DNA of 64,000 nt from Garcia nutans (Eukaryota > Streptophyta > Magnoliopsida > Malpighiales > Euphorbiaceae): contig CANTUV010000009.1 of the NCBI GenBank assembly GCA_947685225.1, positions 9,610,001-9,674,000 of the forward strand. Direction: 5' to 3'. Below are positions 31,547-44,190 of this stretch, one piece after another (position 1 is the first letter of the stretch; every line of letters starts with the position of its first letter). The position numbers and the translations under genes are program-made. The notes beneath the pieces were generated by a model. It worked only from the letters and a program-made list of their open reading frames with translations, ran no database searches and was not told where the DNA came from.

Positions 31547-33424
31547 ATGGACCAACAAACTCCTCTACATATGGAAACCTAATTCATTCCTTAGACCCTT
31601 TTAGATGGAATAGATTATTCTTATTGAAAACACATGATGTATTTGTTCCTAGATAGTGAAGGAGTTGAGCTTTGAAATTTTGCTGAAAATGATTGGAAAC
31701 CTCCTACTTATAAAGTTGATGGTGTCCAAGTTCCTCTTCCTAAATCACAATGGTCAAGTGTCAATGTGAAAGATCGATTCAAGAATAATAGAGCAGCCTC
31801 CATTTTGATGAATTCAATATCAAGAGAAGAAGGTGGAGAGTCCAACATCTCACTTGTGCACATTTCATTTGGCAAACCCTTGAGAACTATCATGAGGATA
31901 CTACCCAAGTGAGTTTCACCAAGAAGCAAATGCATGTACATGAGTATGAGCTATTCAAGATGAAGCCCAACAAAAATGTAACCAACATGATGAACCGCTT
32001 GCTTGCCATTGTTAATGAATTAAAGAAATATGGCAAGATATATGATCACGGTGATATTAATAGCAAAATCTTAAGAGCTCTTAGAGAAAGGAAGAGCTTT
32101 GAGTCAAAAGTTTCTTCTATTGAAGAGGCTCATGACGTTAGCACTTTGAGAACTTATGAACTTGTGGGAAAGCTACTCGCTTTTGAACTACATAATGAAA
32201 AGGCAGAAGAACAAGGTGAGAAAGAGAAAAGAAAAGCAATAGCTCTCAAGGCAATCAAAGAAGTTGAGAGCTCAAATGATGAAGAGAGTGATGATGAATA
32301 AGAATTGGTTATGCTATCCAAAAGGATAAGTGATTGGAAGAGAAAGAGAAGATTGCAAACTAACAAAGGCATATTTCCTAAATCCTCCTTTAAAGATAAA
32401 GATAAAAATAATGAAGTAAAATATTCTGAATGTGGCAAATTCGGCCACGTCAAATTGGATTGCTTCAAGTTGAAGAATAAAAAGAAGTGGGATAAGGAAA
32501 AGAAGAAATCACTCAAAGCTACATGGGATGATTCTTCCTCAAGTGAAGAAGAAGAAGAAGAGGAGGAAGGAATTGCTAATATGTCTTATGGTTATTGAGG
32601 ATGAAAATGACTCCAATGAGGTAGGTACTCAATCCTTGAACTTCATTGCATTTGATAATGATGTTGTTGATGCTTTAGATGAGAATGATTTGATTGAACA
32701 TATGAACCTTAGAGTAGAAAAATATTTCTTTAAAATGAAATTTTATAATGATAAATGTTCTAAACTAAAAAAGAATTTTGTGTGTTTGAAAAACTCTACA
32801 TTAGAATTAAAGACCACAAATGAACAATTGTTGAAATCAATTGATGAAATGAATAAAAATTCACATAATTTAAATAATGTGATCAAGGAAAATAAAATTT
32901 TGAAGGATGAACTAAAGGAGTTAAAAGAATCAATTTCAAAATTTCATAAGGAAAAAGAGGCATTAGACACATTGATAGATAATCAAAGGTCATCCTCTTT
33001 GAAATATGGTTTAGGATTTATTGGCACATCTAACACTTGACCTAATGCACTAACATTTGTTAGAGATTCTACCACACAAACATCTAGTGTTGATGTTGTA
33101 AAGAGCACTAATGCATAAACTAAACCTAAAAACCCTAAAAGGATTACATTGGGTTCACAAGGCTTTAGAACTAGAGTTCCAAGAGCAAATCATGCATTCA
33201 TGTATACAAGTCATGTACATAAACACAAAAATGCACAAAAACAAACTCATTCAACACACAATTGTAATTGTGTGCATGGATCATTGAAATTCAATAGGAA
33301 AGTGCATAAGTATAGAACCTTGTATCAATATATATATTGTATGAAATTTGAACATAAGAGCACATTTTTCTATATTAGAAAGGCTCATCTCAAATTAGAA
33401 GATCCTTCTATTATTAACCCCTAA
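31547..33424 (+). pseudogene. gag: SIRE-like gag, broken
   Basis: ATG at 31547 is soon followed by a stop. The longest pieces are 31909-32301 (Gag core, MMNRLLAIVNELKKYGKIY), 32305-32598 (first zinc knuckle, Y-S-E-C-G-K-F-G-H-V-K-L-D-C with the first Cys replaced by Tyr, then a poly-Glu run), 32528-33040 (Lys/Glu-rich coiled-coil-like stretch) and 33149-33424 (a second decayed knuckle, CMKFEHKSTF). There is a stop at 32299 and a frame change near 32590. Gag would build the copia particle; this copy cannot make it whole. Confidence 0.85.
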
Positions 33425-33477
33425 GGACCCAACTTAATTTGGGTACCTAAAAGAAGATGAACATTGTTATTTTGTAG

Positions 33478-36400
33478 GTATGCCTAAAATCAACTATCAA
33501 TGAAAATGTTTGGCTTATGGATAGTGGATGCTCAAGGCATATGACGGGTAATGTAAAGCTTTTTACAACACTCACTTACAAGAATAGAGGTAATGTAACT
33601 TTTGGTAATAATGCTAAAGGTAAAATCATTGGCATTGGTTCTATTGGAATGCTTGGTAAGAATTTGATTGAAAATGTGTGGCTTGTTGGTGGGTTGAAAT
33701 ATAATTTGCTTAGTATGATTCAATTGAGTGATAAAGGGTATGATGTAAATTTTGACTCAAAGGATGCAAAGTTACCAATTCAAATGGTGAACTTGCATTC
33801 AAAGGAGTTAGAATTGGCAATATATATAAAATTAACATATATTCCAATAATGCATTTGAATGTTCGATTTTCATTAGTAATGATGCTTGGTTCTGGCATA
33901 GAAGATTAGGACACGCTAGTAAGGATCACTTACTATGCATTAGTAAAGAAGAACTAGTGAATGGTCTCCCTAAAGTAAAATTTGATAAAGATAGGACTTG
34001 TGAAACTTGTCAATTTGGTAAGCAACATAAAAGTTCATTCAAATCTAAAAATATTGTAAGCACTTCTAGACCCTTAAAACTCATTCACTTGAATTTGTTT
34101 GGACCAAATAGAGTTGCTAGCTTAAATGGTAAGTTATATGCATTTATACTTATTTATGATTACTCAAGGTTTACATGGGTTAATTTCTTAGCTAAAAAAT
34201 ATGAAGCTTTAAATCACTTTAAAATATTTGCAAAACTTATGTAATCACATCTATTAGAAGTGATCATGGCAAAGAATTTGAAAATGAGAGTTTTGAAAAC
34301 TTTTGCAATGAGTTTGGTATTACACATAACTTTTTGGCTCCTAGAACACCACAACAAAATGGTATAGTTAGAAGGAAAAATAAAACATTGGTTGAAATGG
34401 CTAGGACAATGCTCAATGAGTATGATTTACCATCTTACTTTTGGGTGAAAGCCGTTAAAACTGCATGTTATATTTTAAATCGTGTTCACAAAAAGGCCCT
34501 TGATAAACAAAACTTCTTATGATCTATGGAATGGAAGAATACTTAAAATTTCATACTTTAGAGTATTTGGATACAAATACTTTATATTGAATACCAATGA
34601 CAACCTTGGAAAATTCTCATCCAAATAGGATGAAGGCATATTTTAGGATATTCATCATCTAGCAAATCATATAGGGTATTTAATAAGAGAACACTAGAAG
34701 TTGAAGAATCAATGCATGTTGTTTTTTATGAATCCTCTAAACTTAATCAAAGGAAAGGTAGTGAACTTGACGATTTTGTAGGTATATTTGAACAACAAGA
34801 AACAATCAATGTTTCAAAGAACAATCATGATGAACAAGAAGAAAAGTCTCAAGAGCTGCCCAAAGATTGACATTTACAAGAAGAATTATCCAGAAGAACT
34901 AATCATTGGTGACACCTCAAAGGGAGTATCTACTAGATCTCAATTTAAATACTTAGATTCTAACATTGCTTTTTATTCCTCAAATTGAGCCAATGACTAT
35001 TGAGGAGGATCTTAGTGATGAGTGTTGGGTGATTGCTATGCAAGATGAACTCAACCAATTTGAAAGAAACAAAGTGTGCAAACTTGTTCCTAAACCTAAA
35101 GATCATCCAATTATAAGATGTAAATTGGAATAAAGTAATAAGCTTGATGAAAATGGTCTCATTAATAGAAACAAAGATAGATTGGTAGCCAAATGCTATA
35201 ACCAAGAGGAAGGCATTGACTATGGTGAGACATTTGCTCTCATAACTAGATTAAAAGCCATTAAAATATTGCTTGCATTTGCATGTCACATGAATTTTAA
35301 ACTTTTTCAAATGGATGTTAAAAGTGCATTTCTAAATGGGTTTATAAATGAGGAAGATTATGTTGAACAATGTCCCAGTTTTGAAGATTATAAATTTTCA
35401 AATCATGTTTTTACACTTACCAAAGCACTATATGGATTGAAACAAGCTTCAAGAGCTTGGTATGATAGAATTAATACATATTTGCTTGAAAATAGTTTTT
35501 CAAAAGGCAAGGTTGACACAACTCTTTTTGTTAAAAAGAAAATGCATAATATTTTGATTATGCAAATTTATGTTGATGACATTATATTTGGTGCTATTAA
35601 TGAATCTTTCGTGCAAGTGATTTGCTTTTTGTATGACTAGAGAATTTCAAATGAGCATGAAGGGTGAACTCAAATTCTTCCTTGGACTACAAATCAAGCA
35701 ATGCAAGGATGAAATTTTCATCAACCAATCCAAGTACACAAAGGAACTTCTAAAGAAGTTTGAAATGGACGGTTATAAAATTAGTAAGACTCCTGTGAGC
35801 ACATCCATAAAACTTGACAAAGATGAAAGTGGTAAGGCAGTAGACGAGAAGAAATATTGAGGTATTATCATATCACTACTTTACTTAACCACCTCAAGAC
35901 CCGATATAATGTATAGTGTATGTTAGTGTGCTAGATTTCAATCTTGTCATAGGGAATCACATTTAAATGCAACTAAAAGAATTTTAAAATACTTGAGTGG
36001 CACATTGTATGGTATCCTAGAAATACTTCATTTGATATATTAGGCTTTCCTAAAGTGGATTTTTCCGGTAGCCTACTAGATAGGAAAAGTACCACCGGAA
36101 CATGTTATTTTCTTGGTAAATACTTAGTTTCTTGGTTTAGCAAGAAATAAGTGTAGGTTGATTTATCTACCGCAGAAGCCGAATATGTTGTTACATATTT
36201 TTGTTGCACACAAGTTCTTTGGATGAAACAACAATTGCTTGACTATGGAAAAACACTTGATCATATTCCTATTAAATATGATAATACTAGTGCAATTAAT
36301 TTATCCAAGAACCCCATTCAGCATTATAGGTCTAAGTATATAGACATCAAACATCATTTCTTAAGGGATAATGTTTAAAATCACGATATAGTTTTAGAAT

Positions 36401-36513
36401 TTGTTGAAACATAAAATCAACTTGCGAATATTTTTACAAAACTCTTAAATAAAGAAAGATTGAATTTTATAAAACAAAATATTAGCATGATTGATGGAAA
36501 ATCTCTTGCATAA
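33478..36513 (+). pseudogene. pol: SIRE-like pol (protease, integrase, RT, RNase H), broken
   Basis: Copia order. Protease MDSGCSRHMTGN from 33517. Integrase: HASK/CETCQFGKQH finger, then HLNLFGP, where the first catalytic Asp is Asn (AAT, 34092-34094), and NGIVRRKNKTLVEMARTM (from 34354). RT: KLFQMDVKSAFLNG (about 35300-35342), LYGLKQASRAWYDRI and QIYVDDI (about 35563-35583). RNase H: STAEAEYV, DNTSAINLSKNP and DIKHHFLRD (about 36160-36380). Readable blocks change frame at least five times, with many stops. Not functional. Confidence 0.88.
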
Positions 36514-37196
36514 TCATTCTTTATTTCTCCCAAAATTTATTTTAATCATTTGCACTTAAAAATTTTTCAAAACCCAAAATGGCTCACTTTATGCAGACGC
36601 CCCAGTATACCAAGTGGTCACACATCACCTGCTCTTTCCTGAGCCTGAGCTATAAAAGTCATTATCTCCCGAGCTTTAACATGTATTTCTACCGAGCGCA
36701 AGCTGCAAAACTTTTCTCTTTAGTGAACACACAACAGCTCGTGCTATCGGTCAAATTCAAAAATTTCAAATTTTTCTTAATTGTTACACTCTTCTCAAGC
36801 ATGTGTGAGCATGCATTGCCAAGAGAGCTCGCCAGACCGAGCTAGCAGTCGCATGGTAGTTCGAACAACCACACAAGATGTGTAACTGATAATCTTTTGA
36901 ATATTGAAACTTTAAAAAATTTAAAATTTTGACCCTCAAATGGTAAAAACTAACTAGGTTTCTAAAATTTATCTATAAATACCTCTATTTTTCATAAAAA
37001 TACATCTTTACAAACTCAAAAACACATATTCAAACAATCTTCAAATAATTTAATCATCAAGAAGAAGATTTTTAAGGTTTTTCATCATTTTGAAGTTGTT
37101 TATTCAAAGCATCACTAACAATCTATTTCTTTCTATATTTCACTTATTCTTATACATTTCTATTTTCTTTTTCTTTTATTTTTTTTTATTAAGGAT
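36514..37196 (+). other. spacer between pol and the extra ORF of the SIRE-like element
   Basis: Non-coding. Its first part carries GAGC/ACCGAGC-rich sequence (36590-36860) recalling the element's LTR; the rest is A/T-rich. A TATAAATAC at 36972-36980 might serve a separate transcript for the following ORF. Confidence 0.5.
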
Positions 37197-38617
37197 ATGG
37201 ACCCAAGACCAAAACCACCAAAAAGAAAACCACGACCAAGGGTAAAAGGATTGTCATTAGTGAACCCCAACCTCAACCTCAACCCAAACCTAAACATTTC
37301 ACTAGAAAAAGTGTCCAACCATACAAACCCAAATACAAAAATAAGGATGAGAAAATCAAGTACTATATGCTCAAGAAAAAGACCCTAGAACCAACCAAAA
37401 TTCTTGCGGAAGGGATGCTCCTAGCTTTAAATATCCAAGGTGAAATTTATAGCTACCATGATAGAATCGGGTGGAGGCATTTTGCATTTCCTAATAAACT
37501 AGGTTATTCTAGCCTCTCAAAGGAATTCTTAAGGTCTCTAAAGGTAGAGAAAAACCACAATGCACCTATAGGATTCTATGGAGTTTATTTTAGGTTTTTT
37601 GATTAAAATTTTACTCTTTCCTTAGAAGAATTTGGAGAAATTTGGGGATTCCAAACTCATGGAGCTTTTTCCTACAATGATATGGATTTTCATTTAAAAA
37701 ATTATTCATCTTTTTAGAGTAAACTATCCATTGAAACCCAATACAACAATAGGTCATCCAAAGCCATCCATTTTAGGACCTTTCTCTTTTGGCTCTTGCA
37801 TAGGATCATCACTTACACTATTCACCAAAGAAGTGATGGCAATGAAAAGGCTACTCAACGAGACTTATTTTTCTTGTATGCTATTGTGCATAATGAGCCA
37901 ATCCAAAGTGCTAGGCTTCTCATTGACACCTTTGTACATCATGGGAAGTTTAAGGCAGGAACTTTCTTTCTATCCTCCCAAATTACCCAACTTGATAGAC
38001 ACTTAGGACTCCTAACCACTGAAAATCTTGCAACCCTAAGTGATCCCCTTGATCCAACCACAAATTCCATCAACCAAGACTACCTTAAATATGCAAGATA
38101 TATCCAAAAGGTTGATAATCACTATGAGTATACATTTGGTAGCAAGGGAGTTATCCAAAGGGAAAGGAAGAGATCTAGGCACCATATTATGGAAGAAAAA
38201 GGTAAACCTATCCATGTTGAAGTTGAGCAGCACCACCCTAAACCTTCAAAACCCACAAAAAAAGGTGAATCTTCCAAAACTCTTAAACTTATCCTCAAGG
38301 GCATATATTCTCTCCAAAAATAATTTAATCATTTTAAGAAAGTTGTCATAAAGAGAATCACAAAACTCAATAAAAAGGTTGATTTCTTTTTCTACATTCA
38401 TCATGACATATATGACTTACAAGGGAAATTTGATCTTCCTCAATGTAAGTTAAGTGAATGGGATGTGAGTGAGCATATTGAAAGTACTTATGAAGGATCC
38501 TCACCATCCTCACATGACTCCTCTCCAACTCCTTCTCTTGGTGAAGATGATGAAAGAACTCCAACTCCTCCTCTATCATCAAGATTATCTTGTATTCACG
38601 TTTATTGGTATCAATGA
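37197..38617 (+). pseudogene. env-like additional ORF of the SIRE-like element, broken
   Basis: After an ATG at 37197 the informative frame is frame 2: a Pro/Gln/Lys-rich start, then GWRHFAFP, HRIITYTIHQR, DLFFLYAIVHNEPI and a Lys/Pro-rich part, ending in a Ser/Thr/Pro/Glu-rich tail with TGA at 38615-38617. In-frame stops are at 37604, 37715 and 38321, and one frame change lies near the start. The central block resembles the plant transposon/env-like domain seen after pol in SIRE and in additional ORFs of gypsy elements. No signal peptide or clear transmembrane segment is visible. Role unknown; an envelope function is not shown. Confidence 0.65.
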
Positions 38618-38718
38618 ACTTCATCTTTTATTGGTATCTTTTACTTTCTTTTTCTTTTTTTCCTTTGTCAAAGGGGAGAAGAAATATGTATGTGATTGAA
38701 TTTAAATGATTTAATTGC

Positions 38719-38730
38719 CAAAGGGGGAGA
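38719..38730 (+). other. polypurine tract of the SIRE-like element
   Basis: CAAAGGGGGAGA, with a second run CAAAGGGGAGAAG at 38669-38681. The expected LTR start (TGTTGAGATT) does not follow, so the left end of the 3' LTR is missing. Confidence 0.65.
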
Positions 38731-39035
38731 TAAATTTAAGAAGAGAACTTAATTATAACAAGAAAAGAAAATTAATTGGTATCTAGAAAAGTAAACAAAT
38801 ATCAATTATCTAACGTAGCGAGAGAAAATTTAGCAATTGCTTCATGCATTTAAATTTTTTTAACTTAAATTCAATTTGATTACCTGCAGACCCTTGAATT
38901 TGGTCCTGACATGTCCGTTGCCTCAATTATAAACCTTTTGATTATATGGTACAATGATGGAACCTTTAAAATCCTAAAGAGGTTTGTTTTGAAGAGTCGA
39001 TTAGATCTAATTCGATGTTAGGGCATTCGGGGGTG
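38731..39035. other. unassigned A/T-rich stretch
   Basis: Between the SIRE polypurine tract and the LTR starting near 39036. It could be SIRE 3' UTR or deletion debris. No ORF or repeat that I can place. Confidence 0.4.
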
Positions 39036-39059
39036 TGTTGAAATTAAACCGGCTCCTCC

Positions 39060-39365
39060 AATTCAATATAGTACAACCCATATTGAATTGGGATTCCCTA
39101 ATTCGATATGGGATAGTCCCATATCGAAGGACTCTTCCAATTCGATATGGGATAAGTCCCATATCGAATTGGACTTCCAATTCGATATGAGACCTTAATT
39201 AAAGGTCCCCATATCGAATTAGGAGTCCAATTCGATATGGGATAGGCTCTATATTGAATTGGAGCCTTCCTAATTTGATATGGACTTATGTTTTGATGGG
39301 TTTGCTTAGTTTGAGTTCGATATGGTCTCGGTTTACTATGTGGTTTTAATTCGATATGGATCAGA
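39060..39365 (+). repeat. TTCGATATGGGA/TCCCATATCGAA dyad cluster
   Basis: About nine copies of AATTCGATATGGGA or its complement, many as adjacent inverted arms (e.g. CAATTCGATATGGGATA with CCCATATCGAATTGG). TATAAATAC at 39426-39434 follows. Confidence 0.88.
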
Positions 39366-39425
39366 GAGGATCCATTTTTAAAACAGAAAACTCCTAGGAC
39401 TTTTAACCTAATGCATGCACGTTGT

Positions 39426-39433
39426 TATAAATA
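39426..39433 (+). promoter_or_regulatory. TATA box of gag-only element 1
   Basis: TATAAATA about 60 bp downstream of the last dyad. Confidence 0.6.
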
Positions 39434-40039
39434 CAAACTTTAAAATAGAGATAGGGGAGGATTTATGGAACTTTCAACAAACGGCAGCCTTCACGGACTT
39501 CTAACTTGAACAGACTTTTGAACTCCAGCAACCTTGAGTAAGAGGGACTTTTAACGGGAGCAACAATTAGGAACTTTTAGCAAAGAGAAACTTGGATTAT
39601 CAAATTGGCAGTAAAAAAGACAGTAGCAATTTGATAAAATCGGAATCATCAAAAAGCAATTGAGCAACATTAAGAAAGGAAGAAAAAAACCTAAAAACAA
39701 AGAAGAAAGCAAAGCAACGTGGCAGTGGCTGATCTAGATCATGAAGTCTCCAACCAATAATCAATTGTTCTAGGCATAAAAGAAAAGATAGCTTGGATCA
39801 ACACATCAACTTGGTGGAGCCTACAATACAAGTAATGTTCTTATTAACTCATCCAGTTAAATACATTAATTAATTTCAACACTTAACTCATTTAAACTTA
39901 CTGTGATAATAATTCATGAAATAAGATTTTGCAACAAATTTTATAATTACTTACAGTATCTGAAACCCTAATTACAATTTTATAACTACAATAATCTGAA
40001 ACCCTAATTACAATTTACACTTTAGAGTTATATCACAGT

Positions 40040-41388
40040 TGTTAGGAAATCAAGGAGATCACTGCAAACCAAAAACACGCAGCGGAAAAATTTTTGATCT
40101 CTGATTTCCCACCAGGATCCATGCTATTCGTTTAATTCGACAAAAGTGTTCAAAGAACTAACCTGTTGATGATTCGAAATCATAGTTTGGAAGAGATGCC
40201 TCGATCGCGAAACACCCTCTATCGCGTATCCACACAAATGCTACCGTTTGGAGTGCTAGCTCTCTGCAACGGCGAAGGCTGGAAAAATGTTTTCTCTAAA
40301 ATGTATTAGGTTTCCTTTGTTTTCGTTCTCTTTCGTTTTCTAATGTTATCTCTGAGAAGACTTAACGTCTGGAGTGAATATAATCACTCCAGAATCCAAT
40401 TCGAAATTGGATAAGGTAAGTCAAATTCAGAATCCAAATCTAATAAGGATTCTGAATATATTATCTAATAATATATATATAAAAAACAAAAATATTAATA
40501 ATAATAAATATTAATATCTAATATTATTAATATTATATCCAGCCCAAAGCGCATTCTTGTGTGTGACCCGATAGGCCCATATTAATTGGCAGTCAATTTA
40601 ATCTCTATTAAACCAACAAGTCGTAATTGGTCTCTAGCAAGGCGCTACAACTACCCAATTAATATAAGGAATGTCCAATTTGCCTAATAATAGTACATGC
40701 ATTAATCCCTTTGTCACACGATATCTAGCTTGAACATAAGTCATGGTCAACATCATACTTATATTGTCCAAACTTATGATTACTCGATCTCCAAGTAGAC
40801 TGATAAAAAACAAATGAAATTGATCACACTATCAATTCATTTGAGAACGGCCATGCATTTCACAGTCTCACTTATCGAGGGGCCCAAAAGATATCTCTCT
40901 CAAAGAGAGGGACAAATTCTATCTTGATTGTTCATTATCCTCTACATAATTTCTATCATATATGATCATAACCTTTATTACTATCCAGTTACTGATAATG
41001 TTTGATCATGTCAAAATATAATAGTCCTTATATTGGAAACTATGACAATCTCAAGTCAAAGAATTAATACATAACTATCATGAGATTTACTTATGACACT
41101 AACCCATGTAGTAATCTCATGATGGGTCAATCCAATACATTGTTCTCTAACAATTATCTATGAAATTGATTTGTATCACTATACACATAACCATCTGATG
41201 ATTATCAAATCAATGTTCATACTGGTTAAGAATTATTTTTTTTATCTCTATAACAATAATAAACCAGTGACAAATATCAAAATTGTGTAACATGCAAAAA
41301 AAAAATAATGATAATAAAACCTCATTTATTAATAATGAATGTATAACATAAAGATCCAAATAAATGGCCTAGGGCACATACACTAACA
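40040..41388 (-). mobile_element. Ty1/copia solo LTR, TSD ACAGT
   Basis: TGTTAGGAAATC at the left and CATACACTAACA at the right (TGTTAG/CTAACA inverted ends), flanked by ACAGT at 40035-40039 and 41389-41393. Orientation is inferred from the right end, whose complement starts TGTTAGTGTATGTGCCCTAG, a usual copia LTR start. 1349 bp, no coding capacity. It interrupts the LTR of gag-only element 1. Confidence 0.88.
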
Positions 41389-41499
41389 ACAGTATCTTTT
41401 AATAGTAGTCTACATTAAATCGTAATTGTGGATTATTTAAATTTTGATTTGTATTTTAAATCTTATTTTATATACATTAAGTCTTAGGTTAAGGAAAAA

Positions 41500-41640
41500 C
41501 TCTAGAAACCCTAATTTCCCATCCAAAATCCTAAAAATCATATTTCATGTTTAAAACCTAGAAACCCTAATTTCCCATCTAAAACCCTAAAAAACCATAT
41601 TTCATGTTTAAAACCCTAGAAACCCTAATTCAAGATGTAA
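41500..41640. repeat. tandem repeat with AAACCCTAATTTCCC
   Basis: Two and a half copies of a ~63-bp unit (CTAGAAACCCTAATTTCCCA ... CATATTTCATGTTTAAAACC). The AAACCCTA words resemble the plant telomere repeat but are not in telomere register. Confidence 0.75.
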
Positions 41641-42363
41641 ACCTTAATTTATATTTTTATTGCTTTATTTAAAGTTTTAGATTTAATTGTGTAGTTTATT
41701 ATATATTTTGATGATTAATTTATTTAATTTCAATGTTTGGTTTATTTAATTTATCATGAATGAATATTTTTTCAATTATTATTTGTTTATTAAAATTGTA
41801 AGAGGTATGTTTCCATGATTGGATACCTCATTAATTAATTTTCATATAATTTAAATTACTTTTATATTTTGGGATTAACGTAAAGGGCACATTTCCACCT
41901 TTCGATGGGTTTCCTATTTAGTTTTAGACATTGGACGATGTAAGGGCACGTTTTCATCCTCAAATGGGTGTCCATTTATTTATTTTGTTTGAACATTGCT
42001 TTGATTTTAATATAATGATGCTTTATTTTAATTGTTACATGTAGTTTGGATAACATCATTATATATAAGAATTTTATAATATTAAGACCTGAAAAGGAGG
42101 CCGGTTCCAATAAACTGGGCGTTGTGGGGGTGCTGTGCCATTTCTCACCTTCCCCACAACGTACTTAACTTTCTAAACCCATTAGGGGGTTGGAGATTCA
42201 TTAGAAATTGAGTCATCCATCCCTTTCTTTTTCCTGGCCCGTCCGGGTGGTTACTCCATTTTCTCCGGGCTTAGGTCCGTGTTCTCTAAGGCCCTAAGCC
42301 TAACAGTGCTGAAGTCGCAAGAACCATTCCACCGAGAGTAGGGATAAAAATCCCCGCTCACAA

Positions 42364-42381
42364 TGGCGACTCCACTGGGGA
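42364..42381 (+). other. primer-binding site of gag-only element 1
   Basis: TGGCGACTCCACTGGGGA, identical over 18 bases to the PBS at 20519 of the full-length Tat element. This supports shared priming. Confidence 0.88.
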
Positions 42382-43249
42382 TAAGAGAAGTTGATTCCAT
42401 TAGTCTTTATATTATTCTAATCTTTCTTATCATGATATTATCCATTGCATCATTTGGATTGCATCGTGTGTGTGAGTTAGGACACCCGCGTTACCCGTGT
42501 TGTGTTATGTAAGGGATACCATACTTTCACTCAATGTATGGAGATCGATCATGGCATAACCACTCACAGCCTTGTACCTTTTGGTATACACTTGCTATGG
42601 GAACCTAAGCCTTTTTACCCAAAGACTAAAGCTCATGTAATTGGCCTAGTTACTTCCCTTAGGTTTTTACCCCAAATGCTTGTTGTTTGACTATGGTTAA
42701 TTCATCTTGGTTTAAATCATGGCTTATTTGGTTTGTTCTTTTTCTAATATGACCTAATTACATTGTGAGCTCAAATAATTTTTTCCTCTAAATCCAAAAG
42801 ACCAAAACTATTCTCAAAATTTTTGAAATGGTCTTTAGACATAAAAATTTTCTAAAAACAAGTCAAAAATTCTTTTCTCATGACCCAAATACAAAGCCCA
42901 AAATCCATTATTTCTAAAATCTTTTTACAATTGGCTTAGAAACAAAATTATTTTCACAACCTTTTTAAAAGAGATTACTAATATTTACGTCAATTATGAA
43001 AAGAGACTCCCCATTCGTGTGTGGAAGTTATAAGGTTAGAAGGATTGTCCTAATTATCTTTGTTTGTTTGTCATTTGCGCATACATGCATACACGCATTG
43101 CATAACATGTCATTTATTCTTTTTGGCTCACAGACTTGGAGTATGACAATTCAAGAGCATACAACGATACCATTTACAACATTGATTTTGATTCAAGTAC
43201 TTCATTGGAAGGATGAATGCAAACTAGCTAAGGGATATAATCGATGAAG
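42382..43249 (+). other. leader of gag-only element 1
   Basis: Non-coding. Its part from about 42665 (AATGCTTGTTGTTTGACTA) to 43140 is matched by 54225-54985 in copy 2. Apparent ORFs here have no recognisable content. Confidence 0.6.
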
Positions 43250-43870
43250 TTGTCAAAGCTAGGATGGTTGAGCTACGAGATCAATTGGTTGAAATTATGA
43301 GGACCCAGTTGATTCAAATTCTGGAGATCATCAACAATGCTAACGAGGCATCTCCCATTGACGTAAAGAAGAAGGAAAAGGAAACATTAACAAGGAACAT
43401 GTCTACTGATAGAGATCGAATGAAAAATGAGGGATCAATGCCTATTCTACAAGAACAGTCGAACCATGTGTTGTCTAACTAGAGCAATAAGGGCGGCTAC
43501 CACCCCAACGAGCAAAATTAAAGGAAAAGAAGAGGTGTTGAGAAAAATACAACAACTGAACCAGTAAAGAAGTGTAAATTTTCTGACTTGGGGGAACCTT
43601 TGTCAAAAATGTTGGAGAATCTAATAAAGATGGATTTGCTACAACCATTCGCTCCTCAACCTTTGCCGAATCCTCTGCCTCCAAACTTTGATACTAAAGT
43701 TTTTTGTCAATTTCATCATACTCAAGGGCATAAGATAGATAAATGTGTTCGATTAAGGCACGAGATCTAAGATTTGATTAACAATGGAAAGCTTCCTGAG
43801 CTTGATAAGCCCAACACTAAGAATAATCCTCTGTCAAAATTTGGAAGGGCGCCACCGCTTGCTTTATGAA
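43250..43870 (+). pseudogene. gag: Tat-type Gag remnant, gag-only element 1
   Basis: Pieces: VELRDQLVEIMRTQL (from 43267, N-terminal helical part) and LQPFAPQPLPNPLPPNFDTK followed by CQFHHTQGHKIDKCVRLRHEI (43639-43770), the C-H-H-C finger typical of Tat Gag (compare CEYHQGKGHRTDACWTLK of the full-length element). Stops at 43480 and 43768. The capsid core seen in copy 2 (about 58440-58960) is deleted here. Confidence 0.75.
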
Positions 43871-44190
43871 GAGTTTTATCTTATCATCTTGTCATGATAT
43901 AGATAGAGAAGCTGCTAAAAAGGATGTGCTACTAAGTAAGCTTGGACTAACTGTGGATGATGAAGCAATGATCCTTAATGATGGAAAAAATCCTTGCCCT
44001 TGATATGTCTAAATAAATGAAGTATCTTCGACTCCAACTCAACGAACCTCCCTTAGCTTGAAGTGTTGCTCTTTTTATTTTTTAGTACTTATTTGGAACA
44101 ATTATGTTTTCTTTTTTTTAAGATTGTTTAAATAAATTATTTTCATTAAATTTTTCATGGTCTTTGTTCATTTTGGTGCTCAACCAATGA
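43871..44190 (+). other. 3' UTR of gag-only element 1
   Basis: AACCTCCCTTAGCTTGAAGT ... GGTCTTTGTTCATTTTGGTG matches 59449-59600 of copy 2. Breakpoint into SIRE LTR at about 44187-44191. Confidence 0.7.

Larger units (their letters stand above)
39036..42362 (+). repeat. 5' LTR of gag-only element 1, interrupted
   Basis: Ends CCCCGCTCACA one base before the PBS. The start is uncertain: TGTGTTG at 39034 or TGTTG at 39036. Without the solo LTR it is about 1.97 kb. Its right third (from about 41760: GTAAGAGGTATGTTTCCATG, CATTTATTTATTTTG, GTCGCAAGAACCATTCCAC) matches 53980-54190 and 60230-60800. Its left part differs from those copies. Confidence 0.75.
39036..44190 (+). mobile_element. gag-only Tat-like element, copy 1 (right LTR missing)
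   Basis: LTR (39036-42362, holding a copia solo LTR), the PBS TGGCGACTCCACTGGGGA, leader, a broken Gag, then directly a short 3' UTR. There is no trace of protease, RT, RNase H or integrase. At 44187-44191 it is fused to the middle of the SIRE 3' LTR, so its own 3' LTR was deleted. Its Gag and 3' UTR match the second copy (49995-60800), including the junction between them. Confidence 0.75.

Noticed and set aside
39060..39365. CRISPR-like array of short palindromic repeats
   Set aside because: Spacing is irregular, repeats alternate orientation, and the context is a plant LTR.
41500..41640. AAACCCTAA words suggesting an interstitial telomere repeat
   Set aside because: The unit is ~63 bp long, not 7 bp, and lies inside an LTR; similar AAACCCTAA words occur in related LTRs at 53660 and 59930.
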